Origin: Acholeplasmatales bacterium | Lineage (GTDB): Bacteria > Bacillota_I > Bacilli_A > Acholeplasmatales > Anaeroplasmataceae | NCBI GenBank assembly: GCA_017542485.1 | Contig: JAFXXC010000020.1 | Coordinates: forward strand, 1 to 64,000 | Reading direction: 5' to 3' | DNA length: 64,000 nt | Shown here: positions 17,532-26,106 of the stretch, in pieces | Position numbering within the stretch: the first letter of the stretch is position 1 | Layout of the letters: every line of letters starts with the position of its first letter | Position numbers and translations under genes: made by a program | Notes under the pieces: generated by a model | Told to the model about the DNA's origin: nothing | The model's database searches: none | Seen by the model: the letters and a program-made list of their open reading frames with translations, nothing else

Positions 17532-18632
17532 ATGGCTTTAACAGCAGGTATAGTTGGTTTACCTAATGTTGGTAAATCAACATTATTTAACGCAATAACA
17601 AAGGCAGGAGCACTTGCAGCAAATTATCCTTTTGCCACAATTGAACCAAATGTAGGTATGGTTAATGTACCAGATGAGAGATTATATAAGCTTTCAGCTA
17701 TGTATAATCCAAAAAAGACTACACCAGCAGTATGTGAATTTACTGATATAGCTGGTTTAGTAAAAGGTGCTTCTAAAGGCGAAGGTTTAGGAAATCAATT
17801 TTTAGGTAATATTAGAAATTGTGATGCAATCTTAGAGGTAGTAAGATGCTTTGAAGATGGTAATGTAACACATGTTGAAGGAACTGTTGATCCTGTTAGA
17901 GATGCAGAAATTATTAATTTAGAATTAATATTATCAGATTTAGAACAAGTTCAAAAAAGAATACCAAAAATTGAAAAGAAGGCACAATCTAAAATCGATG
18001 ATGCTCCACAAGAATATGATTTGTTAAAAAGACTTGAAAAGCACTTATTAGATGAAAAGCCTGTTAGAAGTTTAGATTTTAGTGAGCAGGAATTAAAATA
18101 TGTTAATAATTACCAATTGTTAACTTTTAAGCCTTTTATGTATGTTGCAAATGTAAGTGAAGAATATATTGCAGATGCATCTAGTGATCCAAATTATAAA
18201 AAATTAAAAGAGTATGCTGATAAAACTAATGCTAAGTGCATTTCTATATCTGCAGATATTGAAGCTCAATTATCTGAACTTGATGATGAAGAAAAAGAAA
18301 TGTTTTTAGCTGATTATGGAGTATCTGAACCAGGATTAAATATATTAGTAAGAGAAACATATGATTTATTAGGTTATGCAACATATTTTACAACTGGCCC
18401 TGACGAATGTAGAGCATGGACATTTAAAAAAGGTATGTTAGCTCCAGAATGTGCTGGAATTATCCATTCTGATTTTGAGCGTGGTTTTATTAGAGCCGAG
18501 ACTGTTGCTTATGATGATATTATTAAATGTGGATCTATGTTAAAGGCAAAAGAAGCAGGTTTAGTAAGACAAGAAGGTAAAGATTATAAGGTAAAAGATG
18601 GAGATATTTTACTATTCAAATTTAACGTATAA
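17532..18632 (+). CDS. ychF: Redox-regulated ATPase/GTPase YchF (Obg superfamily)
   Basis: OBG-family P-loop NTPase of 366 residues, ribosome-associated and in known cases preferring ATP. G1 GLPNVGKST at residues 8-16, the DIAGLVKGASKGEGLGNQF switch region, and the C-terminal TGS-type domain with RAWTFKKG and IHSDFERGFIRAE are typical. The nucleotide-specificity motif is not the NKxD of true GTPases, as expected for YchF. A short terminator follows. Confidence 0.95.
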   Translation: MALTAGIVGLPNVGKSTLFNAITKAGALAANYPFATIEPNVGMVNVPDERLYKLSAMYNPKKTTPAVCEFTDIAGLVKGASKGEGLGNQFLGNIRNCDAILEVVRCFEDGNVTHVEGTVDPVRDAEIINLELILSDLEQVQKRIPKIEKKAQSKIDDAPQEYDLLKRLEKHLLDEKPVRSLDFSEQELKYVNNYQLLTFKPFMYVANVSEEYIADASSDPNYKKLKEYADKTNAKCISISADIEAQLSELDDEEKEMFLADYGVSEPGLNILVRETYDLLGYATYFTTGPDECRAWTFKKGMLAPECAGIIHSDFERGFIRAETVAYDDIIKCGSMLKAKEAGLVRQEGKDYKVKDGDILLFKFNV

Positions 18633-18657
18633 GAGCATGAATTAATGCTCTTTTTTT
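18633..18657 (+). terminator. Terminator after ychF
   Basis: GAGCAT (18633-18638) and ATGCTC (18645-18650) followed by seven T. Confidence 0.8.
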
Positions 18658-18737
18658 GTTATTAATAAAATTTATAATATTTATACATTTCATAAGTTAA
18701 ATTTATGATAAATTCACAAAAAGTAATCTTTATCAAA

Positions 18738-18766
18738 TTGTAAAAGCGCTTTATTTTTGCTATAAT
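18738..18766 (+). promoter_or_regulatory. Promoter of the jetABC-sepF operon with central palindrome
   Basis: TTGTAA (18738-18743), 17-base spacer, TATAAT (18761-18766) with an extended -10 TGC. The spacer holds the palindrome AAAGCGCTTT (18743-18752), which matches the core of a CcpA cre site but lacks its outer bases. A repressor bound there would block the polymerase. Confidence 0.65.
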
Positions 18767-18804
18767 AATAATATATTTTTGAAAGGCCGGAGGAAAAGTT
18801 AAAA

Positions 18805-20223
18805 ATGGATTTTTTTGATATGGTCCCAGACAACTTCTTTTCCCTTTTAGCATCAAAAAATAAGAGAATATATTTATCAAGTATACTACAGGTTTTTAAG
18901 GTATATGAGACTGGTACTATTTTGGGTATTGATAAGAAAATAGTAGTAGATGATTTGGCTTATTTTTTAGAAACAAATAAGAATTATTTGTTTGATGCAG
19001 AAGATGAGGAAGATGAAGAATCTAACCCAACTAACAAAAGAGATTTAGCTAATTATATTCTTAGAAGAATGGAAGAATGTGGCTGGATATATATTGATGT
19101 AACGAATGATTATATTGAGGTTTTAAATTTTAGTGATGATGCTATTATCATTTGTGAAGCATTAATTAACGCATATCCTCAATTTGAATATTCATCAGAT
19201 GAATTACCTGCTGATTTCATTAATCCAAATGAATATCATGGTTATATTTATTCTATTAATTCGTTATTATCACAAACTGATGATGTTGATTATGCATTAA
19301 CATTTAGTTTAGTTTATTCTAATACAAAGCAGTTAATTCGTGCACTTCGTAGAATGGATGCAAGAATGAAGGATTATATTACATCAGTTGTAGAAAATAC
19401 AGATATTAAGAATCTAATGGAAAAATTAATTGCATATAAGAATGATATTTATGATACAAGTTATACAAAATTAAAAATATCAGATAATATTGATAGATAT
19501 CGTTTATCAATAATTACTAGATTAGAAGAGATGCAGACTAATGAATCTATTGTTAATGCAATAAGTAAGAATTATTTACCATTTGTTAAAACAACTGATC
19601 AGGCTGTTGATAGGGCTATTAGACAAATAGATGAAGTAATAGATGCATTTAATGCTATTCAAGATTTTGTTGTTGAAATTGATAATAAGAATAAGAATTA
19701 TATCAATTCAACAATTGGTAAGATTAAATTCTTATTAACAGAAGAGGATAATGTTGTTGGAAAACTTAATACTATTTTAAAATATGTTAAGGATAGTAAT
19801 AAGGCTGGAAAGATTGATAAAGCATTAAGACTTGTTGATGGCTTATATGAATTACCAGTTTTAAAAATTATTGATGGAACAAATTCATTATATGCACCAA
19901 GAGGTTCATATACTAGAAATTATAATCAAATGCTTGATGATTTTGGTATTGCTGGATTTGAAATGACTGATGAATTTATGAATCAGTTTAAGAATCTATA
20001 TAATGAAGATGAAATAAAAGCATTTGTTGAAGCTAATATGGAGAGTGGATTATTTAAAGCCTCATCTATGTTAAATTATGATTCGACTAGGGAAGAGTTA
20101 ATAATGGTCATATATTCTATCATTTATGCATCTGAGCATAAATTTGTTATAACAATATTTGATGATTTTGTTACTACAAAAGATTATATGATTAGAAATT
20201 TTGAAATTAAAAAGGCACTTTAA
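18805..20223 (+). CDS. jetA: JetA-like kleisin subunit of a Wadjet/MksBEF condensin (DUF5716)
   Basis: A 472-residue protein resembling the JetA family DUF5716, the kleisin-like (MksF-type) subunit that closes the SMC ring. It begins MDFFDMVPDNFFSLLAS, continues with an N-terminal winged-helix-like region, has an acidic linker (DAEDEEDEES, about 67-76), a long helical middle and a C-terminal helical domain. GGAGG lies 11 bases before the ATG. jetB follows after 11 bases, then jetC and sepF. Family assignment is by overall likeness and gene order; kleisins have few invariant residues. Confidence 0.8.
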   Translation: MDFFDMVPDNFFSLLASKNKRIYLSSILQVFKVYETGTILGIDKKIVVDDLAYFLETNKNYLFDAEDEEDEESNPTNKRDLANYILRRMEECGWIYIDVTNDYIEVLNFSDDAIIICEALINAYPQFEYSSDELPADFINPNEYHGYIYSINSLLSQTDDVDYALTFSLVYSNTKQLIRALRRMDARMKDYITSVVENTDIKNLMEKLIAYKNDIYDTSYTKLKISDNIDRYRLSIITRLEEMQTNESIVNAISKNYLPFVKTTDQAVDRAIRQIDEVIDAFNAIQDFVVEIDNKNKNYINSTIGKIKFLLTEEDNVVGKLNTILKYVKDSNKAGKIDKALRLVDGLYELPVLKIIDGTNSLYAPRGSYTRNYNQMLDDFGIAGFEMTDEFMNQFKNLYNEDEIKAFVEANMESGLFKASSMLNYDSTREELIMVIYSIIYASEHKFVITIFDDFVTTKDYMIRNFEIKKAL

Positions 20224-20234
20224 GGAGATATGAA

Positions 20235-20816
20235 ATGTTAGACGCATTAGAAAAAATGACTGTTACACAGCAACAAAATTTTAAAGATACTGCAAATAAA
20301 TTACTTGCATCAACATTCTTATCAAGAGATAAGAAGGATAATAAGGAAGCATATTATTTTCTTATGAGCTATAAAGAAGTGTTTGATGAGTTTTTTAAGA
20401 TATTAGGATATGAAATTGAGCTTGATATGCAATCTGGTAGTGTTATGCTATCTGGTGCATCAGCTGCTAATACTTTAAAGTTAAGAAGAGATGAATCTTT
20501 AGTATTATTAATTTTAAGACTTTTATATCATGAGAAGATGAAAGATACATCATTAAATGAAAATATAGTTTGTGCTGTATCAGATATTCATACTAAATAT
20601 GATATGCTTGAAATCAAAAAGAAACTTAATAAAACTGATTTAGTTTCATCATTAAGATTACTTCGAAGATATAATCTAATTGAAATAACTGGTGATGTTA
20701 CTTCAGCAAGCTGTAGATTAGTTATTCTTCCAACTATCCTTATGGCAATTAAGAGTGAGGATATAACTGAAGTATTCAATACAATTAATAAAATTGCTAA
20801 TGAGGAGGCAAAATAA
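20235..20816 (+). CDS. jetB: JetB-like KITE subunit of the condensin (DUF4194)
   Basis: A 193-residue protein with the look of the DUF4194 family (JetB/MksE), tandem winged-helix KITE proteins that bind the kleisin. Landmarks are LRRDESLVLLILRLLYHEK (about 83-101) and SLRLLRRYNLIEI (about 137-149), the usual winged-helix recognition segment. It lies between jetA and jetC with 11 and 3 bases of spacing, the standard order. Together with JetA it should control ring opening and DNA entry of the SMC dimer. Confidence 0.82.
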   Translation: MLDALEKMTVTQQQNFKDTANKLLASTFLSRDKKDNKEAYYFLMSYKEVFDEFFKILGYEIELDMQSGSVMLSGASAANTLKLRRDESLVLLILRLLYHEKMKDTSLNENIVCAVSDIHTKYDMLEIKKKLNKTDLVSSLRLLRRYNLIEITGDVTSASCRLVILPTILMAIKSEDITEVFNTINKIANEEAK

Positions 20817-20819
20817 TCT

Positions 20820-23800
20820 ATGAAGAAGCTTGTAAAAGTAAGATTAATAAATTGGCATTACTTGTCAAATGAAACTATTATTATAAATGGAAATACTTTA
20901 CTTACAGGTCCAAATGCATCTGGTAAATCAACTATCATGGATGCTATTACATATGTATTAACTGCAGGTGATACAGTATTTAACCTAGCAGCTAATGAAA
21001 AAGGTAAAAGAGATTTAAAGGGTTATGTTAAGTGTAAGCTTGGTATGGATGATAGAGAATATCTTCGTAATGGAGATGTTTCTGGTCATGTTGCATTAGA
21101 GTTTCATGATGAAAAAACTGATTCAAATTTTACAGTTGGTGCAGTAATTGATGCATTTAATGATTTACAACCAGTTAAAACATTATTTTATCGTTCAAAT
21201 GAACCAATTAATGATTCTATGTTTATTTCAGATCAAAAGACTATTTATGGTACAGTTGATTTTAGAAAGCATAATCCATTATTTGAATTTTATTTGACTA
21301 AAAAGGAAGCTAAGCGTGGCTTTAGAAATGCTTTTGGTTCTATTAATGAAGATTTCTATAGATTAATTCCAAAGGCTTTAGCATTTAAGCCAATTGCTGA
21401 TGTAAAGGACTTTATTTATCAAAATATACTTGAAGAAAAAGAAATCGATGTTTCTGCAATTCAAGATTCAATTAGAGCATATAAAGAATTAGAAAATACA
21501 CTTAAGTTAATTCAAAATAAGATTTCTGATTTAAAGGAAATTGATTTTGTATATCAAGAAATATTAAAGATCGAAGAAAACAAATCTTATTTAGAATATT
21601 TAATGCATCTATTCGATGTAGAAAAAGTTAGAAATGAAATAGCTGACTTTAAGAAAGAAATATTAAAAGAAGAAGCCTTAAAGGAAAGAAAAGAAGGAGA
21701 ATTACATGATTTAGATGTTGAAATCTTATCACTTCAAGATCATGCAAGAGAACTTTATAATATGTTATCAACAAATGATACATTTAAGGCATCAGAATTT
21801 GTTTCAAGACAAATTTTAAAGACTCAAACTAATATTCAAAGATTAGAAGCTAATGAACAAACATTCTTAAGAAGAGTAACTCAATTTAAGGATGTTGTTA
21901 ATGAATTAAGACATTTAGGTACTGATAAGATTTATCAAGAATTATCAAATGTTAATTTATCATTAATAAGCCGTGACCAAGTTGAAGAAACTAAGGTTAT
22001 TTTAAGAGATATTTCAACTAGATTATTAGCTGTTAAAAATGGAAAGAATAGAGAATTAGGTATAATTCAGGATAAAGTAAAAGAAGTATTAGATGAAATT
22101 AATACAATTTCAGCTACTATAAGAAGACTTGGTCAAAACAAACTTAATTATAATCCTCAACTTGTAGCTATTAGAGAAGAAATTCAAGAAGGCTTAAAGC
22201 GTATATATAATTATGATATTAACGTTCATTTATTAGCAGAATTATGTGAAATAACTGATCCAAAATGGGCTGATACAGTAGAAATTCTATTAGGTAATAA
22301 TAGATTTATGTTAATTGTTGAACCAAGATATTATGATCAAGCATTGCAAATATTTAATAGAATTAAGAGTAGATATAAGATTTATGGTGTTGGTTTAGTT
22401 AATACAAAGCGTATTGGTGAATACAAAACATGTGAGAAAAACTCTATTGCATCTATTATTGATTGTGAAAATACTGATGCAAGATGCTATATAAATTATG
22501 CATATGGTAATGTTATTATGGTAAATGATCCATTAGAACTTGAAAAATATTCAAGAGCTATTACTAATGATTTATTATTCTATCAAGGATATGTTACTAG
22601 AAATCTTAATCCAAATGTTGAACGTCCATTTATGGGTAAGGATGCTGCTGCACGTAGTATTGAAGCTATGAATAAAAAAGCATTGGATGCTAAGATGAGA
22701 TATACTGAATTAAATCAACAAAGTGAAGCTTTAACTCAAGAAATAGATTTATTAGATTCTTTGAATATAAGTACTATTTTAGAGGATTTAGAAGATGCAC
22801 TTGAGTTACAAAAAGAGCGTGAGGCTTTAGTTGGTTTAAATAAAGAAAAAGCAAGAAGTGAGCATGCTACTACATCTGATATTGAAAATGATTATACTAA
22901 AGTTCAAAATACTATCAAAGCAAATGATCAAAAGAAGATTGATTTATCAATGGAAATTGGCGGTATTAAGAGCCGTATAGAAACATATAATAAGAATATT
23001 CAAGAAAAGACTGTAGAATTAAATGCATTAAATGAAAATTTAAAGGCATTAGCTGGTGATAATGCATCAATTGTTGAAAGAGCAAAGGATGAATATCAAT
23101 CAATTGTTCAAGGTATGTCATTTAAGCAAGCTTTACAAACTTATGAATCTAGATATAAGACAGAGGAAAATAGCTATAATACATTAAATGATAATTTAGT
23201 ATCTAAGCAATATGCATATATTAATAAGTATAGTTCTACTTTATCAGTTGGTGTAAATGAAATGAATAAATTCTTAGCAGAATTAAATAAGCTTGAAAAG
23301 AGTGAATTAATTACTTATGAACAAAAAGTAAGATCTGCTAGAGAATCAGCTGAAGTAGTATTTAAAGAAGATTTCATTGCTAAGCTAAGAAATAATATTT
23401 TAACTGCTGAGCAAGAAATATCAAAGATTAATGAAACATTAAGTAGTATTACATTCGGTAATGATAGATATGAATTTATTTTCCCTAGAAGTAGTGAATA
23501 TGCACAATTCTATGATATGGTTACATCAGAAATTGTTGATTTAGATCAAGGTCTATTTACTTATGAATTCCAAAATAAGTATGATGAACAAATTAGAGAA
23601 TTATTTGAATCATTAACTATGGATGAATTAAATAGTAATGGTGCTATTAATAAGTTTACTGATTATAGAACATATATGGATTATGATATTAAGATCATCA
23701 ATAGAGATGGCGAAACAATGACATATTCAAAAGTATTCAAAGAAAAATCCGGTGGTGAAACACAAGTACCATTCTATGTTGCAATTATAGCTTCATTTGT

Positions 23801-24056
23801 TCGTGTATATACAAAGAGTGGATTTGCAGGTGGAGATCCAATTGGTATAGTAATGTTCGATGAGGTATTTGATAAGATGGATGGAAACCGTATGCGTGCA
23901 ATGATGGAATTTATTTCATCAATGCCATTACAAGTTTTAATCGCATGTCCACCTCAAAGAATGTCATTATTACAAGAATATACTGATACTACTTTAATAA
24001 TGGTTCGTCAGGGTACAAAAGCTACAGTACTTCCTGCTGTTAGAAAGGCTGATTAA
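20820..24056 (+). CDS. jetC: JetC-like SMC ATPase of the condensin (MksB type)
   Basis: SMC-like ATPase of 1078 residues. The N-terminal half-head carries Walker A GPNASGKS (30-37); the C-terminal half-head carries the signature EKSGGETQVP (975-984) and Walker B GIVMFDE (1009-1015). Between them are two long coiled coils (roughly 220-440 and 640-900) around a hinge-like globular part (about 450-630). Such proteins extrude DNA loops. In Wadjet systems the complex feeds circular plasmids to the nuclease JetD, but no jetD follows here: the next gene is sepF, 2 bases away. All ATPase motifs look intact. Confidence 0.85.
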   Translation: MKKLVKVRLINWHYLSNETIIINGNTLLTGPNASGKSTIMDAITYVLTAGDTVFNLAANEKGKRDLKGYVKCKLGMDDREYLRNGDVSGHVALEFHDEKTDSNFTVGAVIDAFNDLQPVKTLFYRSNEPINDSMFISDQKTIYGTVDFRKHNPLFEFYLTKKEAKRGFRNAFGSINEDFYRLIPKALAFKPIADVKDFIYQNILEEKEIDVSAIQDSIRAYKELENTLKLIQNKISDLKEIDFVYQEILKIEENKSYLEYLMHLFDVEKVRNEIADFKKEILKEEALKERKEGELHDLDVEILSLQDHARELYNMLSTNDTFKASEFVSRQILKTQTNIQRLEANEQTFLRRVTQFKDVVNELRHLGTDKIYQELSNVNLSLISRDQVEETKVILRDISTRLLAVKNGKNRELGIIQDKVKEVLDEINTISATIRRLGQNKLNYNPQLVAIREEIQEGLKRIYNYDINVHLLAELCEITDPKWADTVEILLGNNRFMLIVEPRYYDQALQIFNRIKSRYKIYGVGLVNTKRIGEYKTCEKNSIASIIDCENTDARCYINYAYGNVIMVNDPLELEKYSRAITNDLLFYQGYVTRNLNPNVERPFMGKDAAARSIEAMNKKALDAKMRYTELNQQSEALTQEIDLLDSLNISTILEDLEDALELQKEREALVGLNKEKARSEHATTSDIENDYTKVQNTIKANDQKKIDLSMEIGGIKSRIETYNKNIQEKTVELNALNENLKALAGDNASIVERAKDEYQSIVQGMSFKQALQTYESRYKTEENSYNTLNDNLVSKQYAYINKYSSTLSVGVNEMNKFLAELNKLEKSELITYEQKVRSARESAEVVFKEDFIAKLRNNILTAEQEISKINETLSSITFGNDRYEFIFPRSSEYAQFYDMVTSEIVDLDQGLFTYEFQNKYDEQIRELFESLTMDELNSNGAINKFTDYRTYMDYDIKIINRDGETMTYSKVFKEKSGGETQVPFYVAIIASFVRVYTKSGFAGGDPIGIVMFDEVFDKMDGNRMRAMMEFISSMPLQVLIACPPQRMSLLQEYTDTTLIMVRQGTKATVLPAVRKAD

Positions 24057-24058
24057 TT

Positions 24059-24382
24059 ATGTTGTTTGGTAAAAAGAATAAAGAAGAATTAGAAGAGGTT
24101 TCTAAAGCATCAGATAGAATCATTATGAAGGAAATGATTAATGATGATGAATTAGCACGTGATTTAGTACTAGAAATTAGAGATGGAAATCCGGTATTAT
24201 TAAATTTTGAAAAGCTAGAAGAGGCTGATGGTAATAAGCATTTGGCTTTCTTCATTGGTGCTACAGTTGCTTTAGAAGGTAAAACAGTTAGAATAAATGA
24301 TAAAGTTTTCCTATTTGCTAGAAAAGAAGATTTCTTAGATGGCTCATTAAGAAAATTTATCGACAGCATTCCAAGAGGGTAA
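24059..24382 (+). CDS. sepF: Cell division protein SepF (short form)
   Basis: A 107-residue protein whose core (about 28-95) matches SepF: DGNPVLLNFEKL, then AFFIGATVALEGKTVRI and the closing KVFLFARKEDF. SepF forms rings, binds the FtsZ C-terminus and helps anchor the Z-ring. The usual long acidic linker is missing, and only MLFGKK remains where the membrane-binding helix normally lies, so membrane contact may be weak or supplied by another protein. It begins 2 bases after jetC and ends in a strong terminator, so it is translated from the condensin mRNA. Confidence 0.88.
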   Translation: MLFGKKNKEELEEVSKASDRIIMKEMINDDELARDLVLEIRDGNPVLLNFEKLEEADGNKHLAFFIGATVALEGKTVRINDKVFLFARKEDFLDGSLRKFIDSIPRG

Positions 24383-24396
24383 AATACCCTCTTTTT
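24374..24396 (+). terminator. Terminator of the jetABC-sepF operon
   Basis: AGAGGGTA (24374-24381) and TACCCTCT (24385-24392) with a 3-base loop and a T-run. The sepF stop codon is inside the stem. Confidence 0.9.
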
Positions 24397-24419
24397 GCGT
24401 TATTTGTAATTTAAATATT

Positions 24420-24460
24420 AAAGAAGAATTAACCTAAAATTGGTTAATTCTTCTTTCTTT
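24420..24460 (+). terminator. Second long hairpin before uraA
   Basis: AAAGAAGAATTAACC (24420-24434) pairs perfectly over 15 bp with GGTTAATTCTTCTTT (24442-24456), then CTTTATT. It may be a back-up terminator or an attenuator for the uracil permease. No PyrR-binding loop is evident. Confidence 0.6.
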
Positions 24461-24523
24461 ATTATTGAAAATAATAAATAAAAATGATAGAATTTAAAAA
24501 GAGTAAAAAAGGAGAAAGAAAAG

Positions 24524-25930
24524 ATGGAAAAATTACTTTATGATGTAAAAGATAGACCTCCTTATCATAGGATTCTTATCTTTGCATTCCAGCAGCTACT
24601 TGCTATATTAGCTGCAACAATTGCCGTTCCAGCTATCGTTGGTAATGGTATGAGCCAATCTGCAGCACTTTTTGGTGCGGGTGTTGGTACTTTAGTTTAT
24701 TTGTTATTTACAAGATTTAAGAGCCCTGTATTCTTGGGTTCATCATTTGCCTTCTTAGGAAGTATGGCAGCAGCATTTGCTGGAGCTGTAACTGTTCAAG
24801 TTGGTTATTTAGGATTAATTATTGGTGCAATATTAGCTGGTTTAGTTTATGTTGTTATTGCATTAGTAGTTAAAAAGGCTGGCACTGCATGGATTAATAA
24901 AATTATGCCAGCAGTAGTAATTGGACCAACTGTAGCAATTATCGGATTATCACTTGCAGGAAATGCTATTAGTGATTTACAAAAAGGTAATTCAGTTTAT
25001 GATGCAAATATTTATTTATGTATTGTAATTGGTTTAATTACTATGTTTACAACAATCGTTGTATCAATTTTCTCAAAGAAATTCTTTAAGGCAATTCCAT
25101 TTATTATTGGTATCGCTGCAGGATATCTAGTTGCTGCAGTATTTACTGGTATTGGTGCTGCAGCTGATAATACTGAATTACAAGTTATTAATTTTGGTTT
25201 ATTTAAGGATATGAAGTGGTACCCTGAATTTACATTTATTGAAGCATTTAAGGGCTTTAATGATTTTGAATCAGCTGGTGATTTCTTCTCATTCTTTGGA
25301 ACAATAGCAGTAGCTTATATTCCAGTAGCATTTGTATGCTTCGCTGAACATATTGCAGACCATAAGAACTTATCTACAGTTATTAATCATGATTTATTAA
25401 CTGATCCAGGTCTATCAAATACATTACTTGGTGATGGTGTTGGTTCTATGGCAGGTGCTTTCTTTGGTGGATGTCCTAATACAACATATGGTGAATCAGT
25501 AGGTTGTGTTGCTATTTCTAAAAACGCATCAGTAATTACAATTTTCTGTACAGCAATATTATGTATTATATTATCATTCATTGCTCCATTTGTAACATTC
25601 TTAGCTACAATACCTTCATGTGTAATGGGTGGTGTATGTATCGTTCTTTATGGTTTCATCGCTGTTTCAGGCTTAAAGATGATTAAGGATGTGGATTTAG
25701 GCGATAATAGAAATCTATTTGTTGTATCAGTAATTCTTATTTGTGGTGTAGGTGGAATGGTTGTTTCATTCGGTAAAGTAACAATTACTGAGGTTGCTGC
25801 AGCCTTAATCTTAGGTATTATTACTAATATAATTTGTAATATTGGTAGAAATAAAAAACAAGAGGTAGTGGCTGAAACTAAAGAGGAAGAAAACAAAGAA
25901 GAGACTAAAGAAGAAGTTTCTGAAAATTAA
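24524..25930 (+). CDS. uraA: Uracil/xanthine permease (NCS2 family)
   Basis: Nucleobase:proton symporter of the NCS2 family, 468 residues with about 14 membrane segments. Landmarks are QQLLAILAATIAVPAIVG, LGSSFAFLGS in helix 3 and the conserved GGCPNTTYGESVG (about 316-328), with FAEHIADHKNL carrying the substrate-binding Glu. The last 25 residues are a Glu/Lys tail that should lie in the cytoplasm. Uracil is the likeliest substrate; xanthine is possible. GGAG precedes the start and a terminator follows. Confidence 0.9.
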   Translation: MEKLLYDVKDRPPYHRILIFAFQQLLAILAATIAVPAIVGNGMSQSAALFGAGVGTLVYLLFTRFKSPVFLGSSFAFLGSMAAAFAGAVTVQVGYLGLIIGAILAGLVYVVIALVVKKAGTAWINKIMPAVVIGPTVAIIGLSLAGNAISDLQKGNSVYDANIYLCIVIGLITMFTTIVVSIFSKKFFKAIPFIIGIAAGYLVAAVFTGIGAAADNTELQVINFGLFKDMKWYPEFTFIEAFKGFNDFESAGDFFSFFGTIAVAYIPVAFVCFAEHIADHKNLSTVINHDLLTDPGLSNTLLGDGVGSMAGAFFGGCPNTTYGESVGCVAISKNASVITIFCTAILCIILSFIAPFVTFLATIPSCVMGGVCIVLYGFIAVSGLKMIKDVDLGDNRNLFVVSVILICGVGGMVVSFGKVTITEVAAALILGIITNIICNIGRNKKQEVVAETKEEENKEETKEEVSEN

Positions 25931-25938
25931 TATTGATT

Positions 25939-25963
25939 AAGGAGCGAAAGCTCCTTTTCTTTT
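25939..25963 (+). terminator. Terminator after uraA
   Basis: GGAGC-GAAA-GCTCC (25941-25954) flanked by AA/TT pairs and a T-rich tail. Confidence 0.85.
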
Positions 25964-26011
25964 TAATAAATAATTTTTAAATATAATAATAACTTATCGC
26001 AGATTATAGTA

Positions 26012-26027
26012 TTAACATATATGTTAA
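26012..26027 (+). promoter_or_regulatory. 16-bp palindrome upstream of the metY promoter
   Basis: TTAACATATATGTTAA is a perfect palindrome 14 bases before the -35 box of metY. It is a candidate site for a dimeric regulator of methionine synthesis. Confidence 0.45.
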
Positions 26028-26041
26028 ATAGCCTTGAATTA

Positions 26042-26070
26042 TTGACTTTTACATATCAAAATGATAAAAT
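26042..26070 (+). promoter_or_regulatory. Promoter of the metY-metA operon
   Basis: TTGACT (26042-26047), 17-base spacer, TAAAAT (26065-26070). The leader is about 30 bases, too short for a SAM riboswitch. Confidence 0.65.
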
Positions 26071-26106
26071 ATTTTCAATGTTTTTTATTTAAAGGAGATG
26101 CTTATT

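Noticed and set aside
18805-24056. Reading the condensin genes as an active Wadjet plasmid-defence system
   Set aside because: The nuclease gene jetD is absent; the operon closes with sepF and a terminator, and housekeeping genes lie on both sides.
25964-26106. SAM riboswitch before metY
   Set aside because: The conserved CTTATC-AGAG/GGAGGGA pattern is absent, and the promoter lies only about 30 bases before the gene.
26098-26106. ATG at 26098 as the metY start
   Set aside because: It abuts the ribosome binding site with no spacing; TTG at 26107 is spaced correctly and gives the usual N-terminus.
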